A DNA stretch of 64,000 nucleotides from positions 124,001 to 188,000 of the forward strand of contig JAHBYU010000004.1 in assembly GCA_019635775.1 (NCBI GenBank), given 5' to 3'. The position numbers and the translations under genes were made by a program. The notes beneath the pieces are model-generated. The model ran no database searches. It was not told the origin of the DNA and saw only the letters and a list, made by a program, of their open reading frames with translations. Source of the stretch: Rhizobiaceae bacterium. Lineage in GTDB: Bacteria > Pseudomonadota > Alphaproteobacteria > Rhizobiales > Rhizobiaceae. Positions 27,626 to 36,140 of this stretch are shown here, one piece after another; within the stretch, counting starts at the first letter, position 1; every line of letters starts with the position of its first letter.

Positions 27626-28405
27626 ATGTTCGACCCCAAGAAACTGCTCGATGACCTGCTCGGTTCACAGGTCCCCGGTACGCAAGGCACCGTACGCGAC
27701 AAGGCCGGCCAGGCCGCGCAGCTTGCCAAGGACAATCCGCTTGCAACCGGTGCGCTCGTGGCGGTTCTGCTCGGCACGGGGGCGGGGCGCAAGGTGACCG
27801 GTTCGGCGCTGAAGATCGGCGGCCTGGCTGCCGTGGCCGGGCTCGCCTACAAGGCATACCAGAACTATCAGCAGGGCCAGCAGCCCGGCGCCACGCAGGA
27901 AGGCGCCCAGCAAGGCCAGCCCGAACTTCTTCCCCCGCCTTCGGACGACGCGTTCAACCCCGCGCAGGCGCCGCAGGGCGAAGAAGAGTTCAGCCTTTCG
28001 CTTGTTCGCGCGATGATCGCGGCCGCCAAGGCGGACGGCCATATCGACGACGAGGAGAAGCAGAAGATCGGCGACCGTCTGGCGCTTGCGGGCCTCGGCC
28101 CGGAGGCGGAAGCCTTCCTGCGTGACGAACTGGAAAAGCCGCTCGACCTCGACGAACTCGTATCGCTTGCACATACGGAAGCGCAGCGGGTCGAAATCTA
28201 CACCGCCTCGCGGCTGACCATCGATCCGAACACGCGGGCGGAGCGTGGCTATCTCGATCTCCTCGCCGGCAGGCTGCAATTGCCGGACGCACTGGTCGAT
28301 CACATCGAGGCTACTGTTTCGGCGTCGAAGGAGCCGGTTACCGTCGATGCGTCAGCCGGAACATCGGTGCCGCCGATCCCCCGGCCCAATCCCACGCGCT
28401 GGTGA
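27626..28405 (+). CDS. DUF533/TerB-like inner-membrane-associated protein (YebE type)
   Basis: 259-residue protein with an N-terminal Gly/Ala-rich hydrophobic region (residues about 35-80, GALVAVLLGTGAG and KIGGLAAVAGLAY), a Gln/Pro-rich linker, and a C-terminal TerB-like helical domain (about 125-225; RAMIAAAKADGHIDDEEKQK, an acidic motif that can bind metal). The molecular role of YebE-type proteins is not known. GGAGG five bases before the ATG fixes the start. A CtrA box lies 20 bp after its stop codon and belongs to the RNA downstream rather than to this gene. Confidence 0.85.
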   Translation: MFDPKKLLDDLLGSQVPGTQGTVRDKAGQAAQLAKDNPLATGALVAVLLGTGAGRKVTGSALKIGGLAAVAGLAYKAYQNYQQGQQPGATQEGAQQGQPELLPPPSDDAFNPAQAPQGEEEFSLSLVRAMIAAAKADGHIDDEEKQKIGDRLALAGLGPEAEAFLRDELEKPLDLDELVSLAHTEAQRVEIYTASRLTIDPNTRAERGYLDLLAGRLQLPDALVDHIEATVSASKEPVTVDASAGTSVPPIPRPNPTRW

Positions 28406-28424
28406 GCGGGAGCGGAGCTCGCTG

Positions 28425-28440
28425 TTAACTTTTCGTTAAC
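28425..28440 (+). promoter_or_regulatory. Full CtrA-binding box TTAA-N7-TTAAC
   Basis: TTAA (28425-28428), seven bases, TTAAC (28436-28440) is an exact match to the alphaproteobacterial CtrA consensus. It lies just downstream of a gene end and 20-30 bp before the start expected for the small RNA, the position of an activating site near -35. Confidence 0.75.
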
Positions 28441-28460
28441 CAGTCGAGCGCATGATTCTG

Positions 28461-28537
28461 GCCAGTCGGATCGGCTCCTCCTCCTCCCAAGCCCGGTCCG
28501 CAAATTGGGGGCGGTCGCCAATGACCGCCCTTTTTGT
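28461..28537 (+). ncRNA. Candidate CtrA-controlled small RNA with anti-Shine-Dalgarno loop
   Basis: About 75-80 nt, no start codon with ribosome site. Hairpin 1: CGGATCGG (28467-28474) pairs with CCGGTCCG (28493-28500) over 8 bp including one G-U pair, and its 18-nt loop is almost wholly CTCCTCCTCCTCCC, the complement of ribosome-binding sites. Hairpin 2 is an intrinsic terminator (28509-28535). A full CtrA box stands upstream. Loops with CCUCCUCCC are the known hallmark of the rhizobial alpha-r14/suhB-motif small RNAs, and CtrA-controlled RNAs have been described in Sinorhizobium. The exact family and 5' end are inferred. Confidence 0.72.
28509..28537 (+). terminator. Intrinsic terminator of the small RNA
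   Basis: Stem GGGCGGTC / GACCGCCC (28509-28516 and 28523-28530), 6-nt loop, then TTTTTGTC. It is a textbook Rho-independent terminator, 104 nt after the DUF533 gene and 77 nt before the next gene. Confidence 0.92.
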
Positions 28538-28611
28538 CGCCAGTTCCCTACAGCGCTTGCCTGATCATCCGCTATCTGCGATTGCGGTCTGCGGAACCGG
28601 AGGATCAATGC

Positions 28612-29391
28612 ATGTCTGACACAAGGGCCGCGAACGGCAAAACGGCGATCGTCACTGGGGCGGGAACGGGCGTGGGCAAGGCCACGGCGACGCTGCTGCT
28701 GGCCGAAGGCTGGAACACGGTTTTCGTGGGACGGCGCAAGAACCTTCTCGATGATGCCGTCACGGAGGCGGGCAGGAACGCGGCCAAGGGCGCGCGTGCG
28801 CTTGCGGTCGGCTGCGACGTGTCCAATCCAGCCGAAGTCGACCGCCTCTATGCCGAGGTCGACAAGGCGTTCGGCCGCGTGGATCTCGTCTTCAACAATG
28901 CCGGGGTGGGCTTCAAGACCTCGACCATCGACGAGGTGCCGGTTGACGTGTGGAACGATGTCGTGTCGGTCAACCTGACAGGCTCGTTCCTCGTCGCGCG
29001 CGGCGCGTTCGCGGCCATGCGCCGGCAGTCGCCGATGGGTGGGCGCATCATCAACAACGGGTCGATTTCCGCGCATGCGCCGCGTCCCGGTTCGGTCCCC
29101 TACACGGCCACGAAGCATGCCATCACCGGCCTGACGAAGACCCTTGCACTGGACGGCAGGCCGTTTGACATCGCCTGCGGCCAGATCGACATCGGCAACG
29201 CCCTGACCAACATGGCGGCGTCTATGACGACCGGCATGCCGCAGGCCAATGGCGAGATGGCCACCGAGCCGGTGATAGACGTGCAGCGTGTCGCCGAATC
29301 GGTGGTCTACATGGCCAGCCTGCCGCTCGACACGAACGTGCTGTTCATGACGGTGATGGCAACCAAGATGCCCTTCGTGGGACGGGGATAG
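28612..29391 (+). CDS. Short-chain dehydrogenase/reductase
   Basis: 259-residue classical SDR with the cofactor motif TGAGTGVGKA (about residues 15-24), NNAGVG, and the catalytic Ser (NNGSISAHAP), Tyr and Lys (YTATKH). Arginines after beta-2 (VGRRKN) suggest NADP preference. The substrate is unknown; the closing part (NMAASMTTGMPQANG) matches rhizobial SDRs annotated only as oxidoreductases. GGAGG nine bases upstream fixes this ATG. Transcription should start after the small-RNA terminator. Confidence 0.88.
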   Translation: MSDTRAANGKTAIVTGAGTGVGKATATLLLAEGWNTVFVGRRKNLLDDAVTEAGRNAAKGARALAVGCDVSNPAEVDRLYAEVDKAFGRVDLVFNNAGVGFKTSTIDEVPVDVWNDVVSVNLTGSFLVARGAFAAMRRQSPMGGRIINNGSISAHAPRPGSVPYTATKHAITGLTKTLALDGRPFDIACGQIDIGNALTNMAASMTTGMPQANGEMATEPVIDVQRVAESVVYMASLPLDTNVLFMTVMATKMPFVGRG

Positions 29392-29414
29392 TCGGAAGCG
29401 CCTGACGGATCCCG

Positions 29415-30245
29415 TCAGAACATGAAGGATGCAACGGCCGGATCGGGCCCGGTGCGTCCGCCCGGCCTGTCCATGCCGACAATGGCCTTCATGTCGTCGG
29501 CATCGAGCTGGAAGCCGGCGACATCGAAATTGGCGACGATGCGGTCGCGGTTCGATGATTTCGGAATGACGATCAGCCCTTCCTGAAGGTGCCAGCGGAT
29601 GATCGTCTGGGCGACGGTCCTGTCGTGCTTGCGAGCGATTGCGGCAAGCGCCGGGTCGTCAAGCAGTCGGCCGCTGCCGAGCGGGCTCCAGCTCTCGATC
29701 CTGATCCCGTGCCGGGCGTGGTAGTCGCGTACCTTGCGCTGCTGGAAGGCCGGGTGCAGCTCGATCTGGTTGACGGCGGGCGTCACGCCGGTTTCGCCGA
29801 TGATGCGATCGAGATGGTCGGGGTTGAAGTTGGATACGCCGATCGACCGGATGCGACCGGCATCGCGCAGCTCGACAAGTGTCTTCCACGCCTCGACATA
29901 GCGGTCCCGTGCCGGCAACGGCCAGTGAATCAGGAAAAGATCGAGCTGATCGATGCCGAGCTTGCGCATGGTGGCGTCGAACGCGCGGAGCGCCGCGTCC
30001 CGTTCGTGCGCGCTGTTGCGCAGCTTGGAGGTGATGAACAGGTCCGAGCGCGGGACGGGGGCCGCGCACACCGCCTCGCCGACGCCTTCCTCGTTTCCAT
30101 ATCCCTCGGCCGTGTCGATGGAGCGGTAGCCGGCTTCAATGCCCCAGCCGACCACCTTTGCCGTGGAGGCGGGATCGACCTGCCATACGCCAAGACCCAA
30201 CTGGGGGATGGAATTGCCGTCGTTGAGCGGTATCCGGTCGATCAT
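29415..30245 (-). CDS. Aldo/keto reductase
   Basis: 276-residue (beta/alpha)8 NADPH-dependent carbonyl reductase. Catalytic residues are the Asp and Tyr of SIDTAEGYGNE, the Lys of FITSKLRN and the His of FLIHWPLP; the NADPH signature IPKSSNRDRI is near residue 240. It is closest in style to the 2,5-diketo-gluconate reductase (DkgA) group. The ATG at 30245 has AAAAGG nine bases upstream; a nearby ATG at 30251 is too close to it. Convergent with the upstream SDR, and its start faces the aminotransferase end. Confidence 0.9.
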   Translation of the reverse strand: MIDRIPLNDGNSIPQLGLGVWQVDPASTAKVVGWGIEAGYRSIDTAEGYGNEEGVGEAVCAAPVPRSDLFITSKLRNSAHERDAALRAFDATMRKLGIDQLDLFLIHWPLPARDRYVEAWKTLVELRDAGRIRSIGVSNFNPDHLDRIIGETGVTPAVNQIELHPAFQQRKVRDYHARHGIRIESWSPLGSGRLLDDPALAAIARKHDRTVAQTIIRWHLQEGLIVIPKSSNRDRIVANFDVAGFQLDADDMKAIVGMDRPGGRTGPDPAVASFMF

Positions 30246-30351
30246 GTCCATTGCCTTTTCGCGGTGATAGTCGATCCTCACGCAGACACATCTAGGGCCG
30301 CGATCGGTCGATACAACCACACATCAATGGTTCAGGCCGGCAAGCGCCCGG

Positions 30352-31545
30352 TCATGCAGCCTGATTTTGCAGGAAGGCTTTCATCCGCTCCAGCGCGCGC
30401 AGGATGTTTTCTTCCGAATTCGCGTAGCTGAGGCGTATGTAGCCTTCGCCGAGAATGCCGAAGTCCGGCCCGCCAATGAGCGCGACGCCTGCATTCTCAA
30501 GCATCTCCGAGGCAAGCTTCTTTGCCTTCCATCCCGTCCCGGAAATATTCGGGAAGGCGTAGAAAGCGCCCTTTGGCGTGATGCAGGAGACGCCCGGCAG
30601 GTCGTTCAGTCCCTCGACGACGATCTTTCGGCGATTGTCGAAGGCGCGCATCATCTTCTCGACGTCGTCCTGAGGGCCATCGATGGCGGCGATGCCGGCA
30701 AATTGCGACGGCGCATTGACGCACGACCAGCAGTTGACGGCCAGCTTGCGGACCTTGTCGTAGAGATTTCCGCCCTGTTCGCCGTTCGGCCAGATCGACC
30801 ATCCCATGCGCCAGCCGGTCATCGCCCATGTCTTCGACCAGCCGTTGAGCACGATCAGGCGGTTACGGATCTCGGGGTATTTCAGCAGGGAGGTGTGCTG
30901 TTCTCCGTCATAGGTCATCACGTCGTAGATCTCGTCCGACATGATTGCGACGTCGGGGTGGTTTTCCAGCCCCTTCACGAGCTTGTCGATCTCCGCTTTC
31001 GGAGTGACGCCGCCGGTCGGGTTGGCCGGCGAGTTCAGGATGATCAGCCTCGTGTTGGGCGTAATGAGGGCGAGCGTCTCCTCAGCCGAAAAGGCGAAGC
31101 CGTTTTCCTCCCGGATCGGGATCGGGACCGGTGTTGCCCCGGTGAACTCGATCATGGAACGGTAAATGGGGAAGCCGGGATCGGGATACATGATCTCCAC
31201 GCCAGGCTCGCCGAACATCACGATCGCCGCATACATGGTCGGCTTTCCGCCGGGCAGAATCATCACGTTTTCGGGGGAAACCTCGACGCCCGTCATCGTC
31301 AGCGTGCGACGCACGACCGCCTCGCGCGTCTGCAGCAGGCCGGTGGCCGGGGTGTAGCCGTGATGGCCGTCGCGCAGCGCCTTTATGGCCGCTTCCACGA
31401 TATGAGCGGGCGTCTTGAAGTCCGGCTGGCCGATGCCGAGGTTGATGATGTCCTTGCCCTGGGCGGCCAGCGCGGTGGCGCGGGCGAGCACGGCGAAAGC
31501 ATTTTCTTCGCCAAGCCGGTCGAAGGCGGCGACTGTGTGGAGCAT
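30352..31545 (-). CDS. Class I/II PLP-dependent aminotransferase
   Basis: 397-residue fold-type I aminotransferase of the aspartate family. The PLP-binding lysine is K238 in NGWSKTWAMTGWRMGW; NSPANPTGG and SDEIYDVMTYDG line the cofactor site, and LSYANSEENI near the end holds the substrate-carboxylate arginine region. Substrate range (aspartate, aromatic or branched amino acids) cannot be set from sequence. It is divergent from the acetyltransferase at 31.6 kb, and its start is preceded by GGAGG-like AGGAAAAA. Confidence 0.9.
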   Translation of the reverse strand: MLHTVAAFDRLGEENAFAVLARATALAAQGKDIINLGIGQPDFKTPAHIVEAAIKALRDGHHGYTPATGLLQTREAVVRRTLTMTGVEVSPENVMILPGGKPTMYAAIVMFGEPGVEIMYPDPGFPIYRSMIEFTGATPVPIPIREENGFAFSAEETLALITPNTRLIILNSPANPTGGVTPKAEIDKLVKGLENHPDVAIMSDEIYDVMTYDGEQHTSLLKYPEIRNRLIVLNGWSKTWAMTGWRMGWSIWPNGEQGGNLYDKVRKLAVNCWSCVNAPSQFAGIAAIDGPQDDVEKMMRAFDNRRKIVVEGLNDLPGVSCITPKGAFYAFPNISGTGWKAKKLASEMLENAGVALIGGPDFGILGEGYIRLSYANSEENILRALERMKAFLQNQAA

Positions 31546-31627
31546 TTTTCCTCCCGATCTGGCGCTAAAACAGCCCGCGTGTTTTTGTGAGCCTTACGCC
31601 ACAAAGTCAATTGGAGCGGACGCCGTC

Positions 31628-32311
31628 ATGGTCGAAGTGTTGAAAAACTGGTCTCTGCGCCAACGACCCGAGCGCAAGCTGCTGGAAGGACGTTATGTGC
31701 GGCTGGAGCCGCTCTCGGCCGCAAGGCACGGGGACGGACTGTTCGAAGCAGCGTCCCAGCAGGGCGAGGCCGACCGGTTTCGCTGGCTGCCGGATCATGT
31801 GCCGGAGAGCCGGGAGGGCTTCCAGCCCTGGCTGGAAAAGGCCGAGGCCAGCGACGATCCGCTTTTCTTCACCGTGATCGACAAGGCTTCTGGAAAGATC
31901 GCCGGACGCCAGACCCTCATGCGCATAGACGCGGCCAATGGGGTGGTCGAGATCGGCAACATTCTGTGGGGGCCGATCGTCGCCCGGAAGCCGGCGGCAA
32001 CGGAGGCGCAGTACCTGTTTGCGGACTACATATTCCATGAACTCGGCTATCGCCGCTACGAATGGAAATGCAACAACCTCAATGAGCCTTCCAAGCGTGC
32101 GGCCGAGCGTTTCGGATTTTCCTTCGAGGGCATCTTTCGCCAGCACCTCGTCGTGAAAGGCGAGAACCGCGACACCGCATGGTATTCCATCATCGACAAG
32201 GAATGGCCGGCGCTGCGGCAGGCTTATCAAGACTGGCTCGATCCCGCCAATTTTGATAGCGATGGGGTCCAGAAAAGGCGCCTGGAAGATTTCCGCAAGC
32301 CTCCGGCGTGA
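31628..32311 (+). CDS. GNAT-family N-acetyltransferase, RimJ/RimL type
   Basis: 227-residue acetyltransferase. The strand EGRYVRLEPLSAARHGDGLF opens the fold, and the acetyl-CoA region near residues 125-175 includes EAQYLFADYIFHELGYRRYEWKCNN and NEPSKRAAERFGFSFEG, the hallmark of RimJ/RimL-like N-acetyltransferases. These modify ribosomal proteins, other protein N-termini, or small amines; the target is unknown. The chosen ATG follows GGAG by about eleven bases. The cation exporter gene starts 30 nt downstream, so they may share a transcript. Confidence 0.88.
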   Translation: MVEVLKNWSLRQRPERKLLEGRYVRLEPLSAARHGDGLFEAASQQGEADRFRWLPDHVPESREGFQPWLEKAEASDDPLFFTVIDKASGKIAGRQTLMRIDAANGVVEIGNILWGPIVARKPAATEAQYLFADYIFHELGYRRYEWKCNNLNEPSKRAAERFGFSFEGIFRQHLVVKGENRDTAWYSIIDKEWPALRQAYQDWLDPANFDSDGVQKRRLEDFRKPPA

Positions 32312-32341
32312 AACGTAATATCGTTCAGTACGGGGTCTGCA

Positions 32342-33346
32342 TTGGCTTCTTCGGACACGCATGGCCATGGACACGATCATGACCCCCACGAGGATGGCTC
32401 CCACGGCCATGGGAAGCATGATCACGGGAAGCACGACCATTCGGGCCACAATCATGGACCCGGTCATGTGCATGGCGGGACCGACAAGAAGCGCGTCCTG
32501 ATCGCGGCACTGCTGACGTTCGGCTTCATGTTCGCCGAGGCGCTGGGCGGCCTGCTGACGGGTTCGCTCGCGCTCCTTGCCGATGCCGGCCACATGCTGA
32601 CCGATTCCATATCGCTGGGGCTTGCCTGGTACGCCTTCCACCTTGCGGAGCGGAAGGCGACGGCGCGCCTGACCTACGGCTTCGACCGGGTGAAGACACT
32701 GGTCGCCTACACAAACGGCATTGCGATCTTCGCTGTCGGGGCCTGGATCGTTGTTGAGGCGTTTCACCGCCTGAACGAACCGTCCCCGGTGCTCGGCGGC
32801 CCGATGGCCTTGATCGCTGTGCTGGGCCTTGCGGTCAACATCGCGGCCTTCTTCGTGCTGCATGGCGGCGACAGGACCAGCCTCAACATGCGCGGCGCGA
32901 TCCTGCATGTCATCGGCGACCTGCTCGGTTCCGTTGCGGCACTTGTGGCGGCCGCCGTCATCATCTTCACTGGATGGACGCCGATTGATCCCATTCTCTC
33001 CGCCTTCGTGGCGCTTCTTCTCTTCCGCAGCGGGTGGTCGCTGGTGCGCGAATCCGGCCACCTGCTGCTTGAAGGCGCTCCCGAAAGCCTCGACCGGGAT
33101 GCCATCGCGCGCGACCTCGAGGTCAGCGTGGCTGGCATAAGCGACATCCACCACATGCATGTCTGGTCGCTGGACGGTTCGAAAAACATCGCGACACTGC
33201 ATGTGCGGCTCGCGGACGGCGCTGAGGCTGGCAAGGCGGTCGCCGCGATCAAGTCGCGACTCGCCAAAAAGCATGGTATCGAGCATGCGACCGTCGAGCC
33301 GGAAACCGGCGGCTGCGCCGACGAGGCGCATCTCCATTCGCATTGA
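32342..33346 (+). CDS. Cation diffusion facilitator (zinc-type metal/proton antiporter)
   Basis: 334-residue CDF exporter of the inner membrane. Residues 7-48 are extremely His-rich (repeated HGHDH, HGKHDH), probably metal-buffering. Six transmembrane helices follow, with the transport-site motifs ADAGHMLTDS (helix 2) and HVIGDLLGS (helix 5), whose H-x3-D pairs suit zinc. A cytoplasmic C-terminal domain (HHMHVWSLDG) and a second His tail close it. No ATG exists before the first helix; translation must begin at a rare codon, most likely TTG at 32342. It is followed 19 nt later by the SDR gene. Confidence 0.92.
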   Translation: MASSDTHGHGHDHDPHEDGSHGHGKHDHGKHDHSGHNHGPGHVHGGTDKKRVLIAALLTFGFMFAEALGGLLTGSLALLADAGHMLTDSISLGLAWYAFHLAERKATARLTYGFDRVKTLVAYTNGIAIFAVGAWIVVEAFHRLNEPSPVLGGPMALIAVLGLAVNIAAFFVLHGGDRTSLNMRGAILHVIGDLLGSVAALVAAAVIIFTGWTPIDPILSAFVALLLFRSGWSLVRESGHLLLEGAPESLDRDAIARDLEVSVAGISDIHHMHVWSLDGSKNIATLHVRLADGAEAGKAVAAIKSRLAKKHGIEHATVEPETGGCADEAHLHSH

Positions 33347-33365
33347 GCAGACTTTCGAGGGAAGC

Positions 33366-34124
33366 ATGGCAGGCAGATTGAAAGGCAAGATCGCCGTCGT
33401 CACGGCGGCGGGGCAGGGCATTGGCCGCGCGATCGCCGAGGCCTTCGTGCGGGAGGGCGCAACCGTCTACGCGTCCGACATTTCGCGCGACAAGCTGGAA
33501 GGGCTGGCCCGCGCCAAGAAGGCCAAGCTGGACGTGCTTTCCACCAAGGCGGTGGATGCCTATGCCGCCAAGATCGGGCCGGTGGACGTACTCGTAAACG
33601 TGGCCGGCTATGTGCATCACGGCACGGTGCTGACCACCAGCGAGAAGGACTGGGATTTCTCCTTCGACCTCAACGTGAAATCCATGCATCGCACGATCAA
33701 GGCGTTCCTGCCGGGTATGCTGGAGCGCGCGAAGGAAAGCGGCAAGACAAGCTCGATCGTCAACATCGCGTCGGGCGCTTCCTCGGTGCGCGGCATTCCA
33801 AACCGTTATGCCTACGGCGCCAGCAAGGCGGCCGTGATCGGACTGACCAAAGCGGTCGCAGCCGACTTCATCCGCGACGGCGTGCGCTGCAACGCGGTCG
33901 CGCCGGGCACCTTCCGCTCGCCGTCATGGGAAGACCGGGTCGAGACGCTCGGCAAGGAGTGGGGCAGCAAGGACAAGGCGCTCGAAATGTTCGTGCAGCG
34001 CCAGCCGATGGGGCGCGTTGCCGATGCCGCGGAGATCGCGCCGGTCGTGGTCTACCTTGCGTCGGACGAGGCTGCTTTCACCACCGGGACGGTGATGAAC
34101 GTCGATGGCGGGTTTGCGCTTTAG
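33366..34124 (+). CDS. Short-chain dehydrogenase/reductase (DHRS6/2-keto-3-deoxy-fuconate dehydrogenase-like)
   Basis: 252-residue SDR: TAAGQGIGRAIAEAF at 13-27, ASDIS after beta-2 (the Asp points to NAD), NVAGYVHHG, catalytic Ser in NIASGASSV, and YAYGASKAAV with Tyr and Lys. The segments KDWDFSFDLNVKSMHRTI and MGRVADAAEIAPVVVYLASDE look like the DHRS6 and 2-keto-3-deoxy-L-fuconate dehydrogenase group, so a hydroxy-acid or sugar-acid substrate is plausible. GAGGGA directly upstream sets the start. No sugar-transport genes adjoin it. Confidence 0.88.
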   Translation: MAGRLKGKIAVVTAAGQGIGRAIAEAFVREGATVYASDISRDKLEGLARAKKAKLDVLSTKAVDAYAAKIGPVDVLVNVAGYVHHGTVLTTSEKDWDFSFDLNVKSMHRTIKAFLPGMLERAKESGKTSSIVNIASGASSVRGIPNRYAYGASKAAVIGLTKAVAADFIRDGVRCNAVAPGTFRSPSWEDRVETLGKEWGSKDKALEMFVQRQPMGRVADAAEIAPVVVYLASDEAAFTTGTVMNVDGGFAL

Positions 34125-34125
34125 G

Positions 34126-34332
34126 ATGACAAGGGACAACCGAAATTCGCTGATCGCCGCGGCCATCCTCCTGGCGGTCTTCGGCCTTGGCGCATTCTAC
34201 ATGCCGACAATCATGATCGCGGTCGGCAATATTTCCACCGTGGCGGCCGGGCTGATAGCGGTCCTGTTCGTGCTTGCCTTCTTTGGCGTGTTCTGGCTGC
34301 GGGGTCGCAGCCAGCGCAATCGGCACGACTAG
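34126..34332 (+). CDS. Small two-helix membrane protein, unknown function
   Basis: 68 residues: a basic N-terminus (MTRDNRNS), two hydrophobic helices (about 10-30 and 36-57) and a basic C-terminus (RGRSQRNRHD). The topology is therefore a hairpin with both ends in the cytoplasm. The ATG overlaps the region just after the SDR stop codon (1-nt gap), so it is probably translated from the same message. I do not recognise a family. It ends 5 nt from the convergent NicO gene. Confidence 0.65.
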   Translation: MTRDNRNSLIAAAILLAVFGLGAFYMPTIMIAVGNISTVAAGLIAVLFVLAFFGVFWLRGRSQRNRHD

Positions 34333-34337
34333 ACCGT

Positions 34338-35408
34338 TTAGGCCGGGAGCAGCGTTGCGCTGAGCATCAGGAGCCCAAGCAGGAACACCATCGCGGCGCC
34401 GCCGATCTCGATCGCAGCATGGACGCGATTGCCCATGCGCCCGTCGCCGGCAAATGCGACGGCCCAGTTCTTGGCCGTTACGGCGATGGTCGCGAGAATC
34501 GATACGGTAATCGCCGTGCCGACGGCCATGGCGATCACCGAGAGGACACCGCCGGCCCAAAGCCCGTTGAGGAATGCAAAGGTCAGGACGATGAGCGCGC
34601 CGGAACAGGGCCGCATGCCGACGGCAGCAACCGCCGACCACGCCGTCTTCCAGCTGAAACGATCTCCCGACAGCATCGCCGGATCGGGAAGGTGGCTGTG
34701 CCCGCAGCTCGCGCAGACCTTGCCCGGAACATGGCCGGCAGGATTTTCAGCGTCGTCGCACCGGAAGGCGCTGGTGGACGACAGCGCGCCGGCCTGCGCC
34801 GCCGAAAGGCTGTAGGCGGGGTTGACGCCGAACATCGCTCGCAAACGCGGCGAAAGCTTCTGCCAGAGAAGCCATGCGCCGAACAGCATGATCAGGGCAT
34901 AGCTGGCGACTTCCAGGAACCATGTCGCATCCGTCATCCTGACCGATGTGCCGCGCAGCACGAGGAAGACCAGCGCGATCATGGCAATGGCCACGGCGGC
35001 CTGCAGGAAGGCCGAGACAAAGGACAGCATCACGCCGCGCCTGAGGGCGACCTCGTTGGCCAGCATGTATGAGGATATCACCGCCTTGCCGTGGCCGGGT
35101 CCCGCCGCATGAAAGACACCATAGGCAAAGGAAAGTCCCACCAGAACCCAGATGCCGCTGCCGTCGCTGCGCATGGCCTTGAGCGAGCCGGTCAGGGCAC
35201 GGTAGAAATGCTGTTGCTGGACGTTGATCCAGTTCAGCAATCCGGCAAACAGCCCCGTCGAGGGAACGGCAGTCTCGGCCGTGCCGATGCCGAGCGAACT
35301 CTGCGCATGGGCGTGCGCAATGAAATGCGTCGCGACATAGGCCAGCGCGAGCGCGCCGAAGACGATCCGGACAGTGGTCTTTTTCATGTCCCCCGGGGGC
35401 AGTCTCAT
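34338..35408 (-). CDS. NicO/RcnA-type nickel/cobalt transporter
   Basis: Multi-span membrane transporter of the NicO family, 356 residues. A signal-like first helix is followed by six or more segments; the family site is in helix 2 (GVFHAAGPGHGKAVISSY, with the HAxGPGHGK motif). A Cys/His-containing cytoplasmic stretch (CASCGHSH) could bind metal, and GMRPCSGALIVLTFAF is the second signature. The ATG at 35408 overlaps the DUF1007 stop by 4 nt (ATGA), favouring it; an ATG at 35387 has GGGGGA but only 2-nt spacing. DUF1007 plus NicO is a frequent pair for divalent-metal transport. Confidence 0.85.
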   Translation of the reverse strand: MRLPPGDMKKTTVRIVFGALALAYVATHFIAHAHAQSSLGIGTAETAVPSTGLFAGLLNWINVQQQHFYRALTGSLKAMRSDGSGIWVLVGLSFAYGVFHAAGPGHGKAVISSYMLANEVALRRGVMLSFVSAFLQAAVAIAMIALVFLVLRGTSVRMTDATWFLEVASYALIMLFGAWLLWQKLSPRLRAMFGVNPAYSLSAAQAGALSSTSAFRCDDAENPAGHVPGKVCASCGHSHLPDPAMLSGDRFSWKTAWSAVAAVGMRPCSGALIVLTFAFLNGLWAGGVLSVIAMAVGTAITVSILATIAVTAKNWAVAFAGDGRMGNRVHAAIEIGGAAMVFLLGLLMLSATLLPA

Positions 35409-36052
35409 GTCGTGCAGTTGAGTTCGAGGCGCGTGGCGAAAATCTTGCTGAGGTCGGTCCCGGTGGGGTCGGTGAAGAAATCCTCGGTGAGGGACGCCTG
35501 GTTCTGTGCGATGGCTTCGTCCGGATCGGGACGGATGACAGTGCGGGTGCAGGCTGCGGGCATGCCCTTTACCGCCATGTTCTCGTCTTCGGTGTATTCG
35601 ATCGCCGTATAGAAGGTCGGATCGTAAACGCCGAAATCGACCTTGCCCTTCAGCGGCAGAGGGGCCTTCGGCTCGGTCTCGAACATGATGATAAGTTGTT
35701 CATTCTCGAAATTCGCCATCAGCCGGGGCGGCGGCTTCATGGCCACGTCCTTGCCGTCGAGCGTCACCATCTGGAAGTAGTTGAAGTCGGCAAGCGAGTC
35801 GTAGACCGTCTTCGAGACTTCCTGCAGTTCCGAATCGTCGAGCTTGAGGTCGCCGTTCTGGTCAAATTCCACCAGCACGGTTGAGGAGAAAAGATCGTCG
35901 AAGCGCCAGAGATGGCGAAGCGACTGCACCGTGGCGTCCGGATTGACGACAATGTCGAGCCGGGCCTCGGCAAAGACATGCGGATGGACCTGCGCCGGCA
36001 CGGTGGATGCGAGCAGCAACGCAAATCCCAAAACCTGTCTGGTCGGCCGCAT
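35405..36052 (-). CDS. DUF1007 family periplasmic protein
   Basis: 215-residue exported protein; residues 1-22 are a signal peptide. After cleavage it begins HPHVFAEARLDI, the Ala/His-rich start typical of DUF1007, which may bind metal. An EF-hand-like loop DQNGDLKLDDSE (about 65-76) could bind calcium. A C-terminal cysteine (LNCTT) and an earlier Cys suggest a disulphide. It is translated just before NicO with a 4-nt overlap and probably delivers or senses the metal that NicO carries. Start chosen at the ATG with AAGGGG upstream; an ATG five codons earlier is possible. Confidence 0.82.
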   Translation of the reverse strand: MRPTRQVLGFALLLASTVPAQVHPHVFAEARLDIVVNPDATVQSLRHLWRFDDLFSSTVLVEFDQNGDLKLDDSELQEVSKTVYDSLADFNYFQMVTLDGKDVAMKPPPRLMANFENEQLIIMFETEPKAPLPLKGKVDFGVYDPTFYTAIEYTEDENMAVKGMPAACTRTVIRPDPDEAIAQNQASLTEDFFTDPTGTDLSKIFATRLELNCTT

Positions 36053-36140
36053 CGTCCCCTTCGCCATCCTCGACTGTCCAAATAGCATGTAACACTATCA
36101 CAAACTGGCAAAATTGGGACGGTCGGCCGCTTTCCCTTCC

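Noticed and set aside
31607-33421. 604-codon open frame opposite the acetyltransferase and CDF genes
   Set aside because: Mirror of two clear genes; no ribosome site and no recognisable domain.
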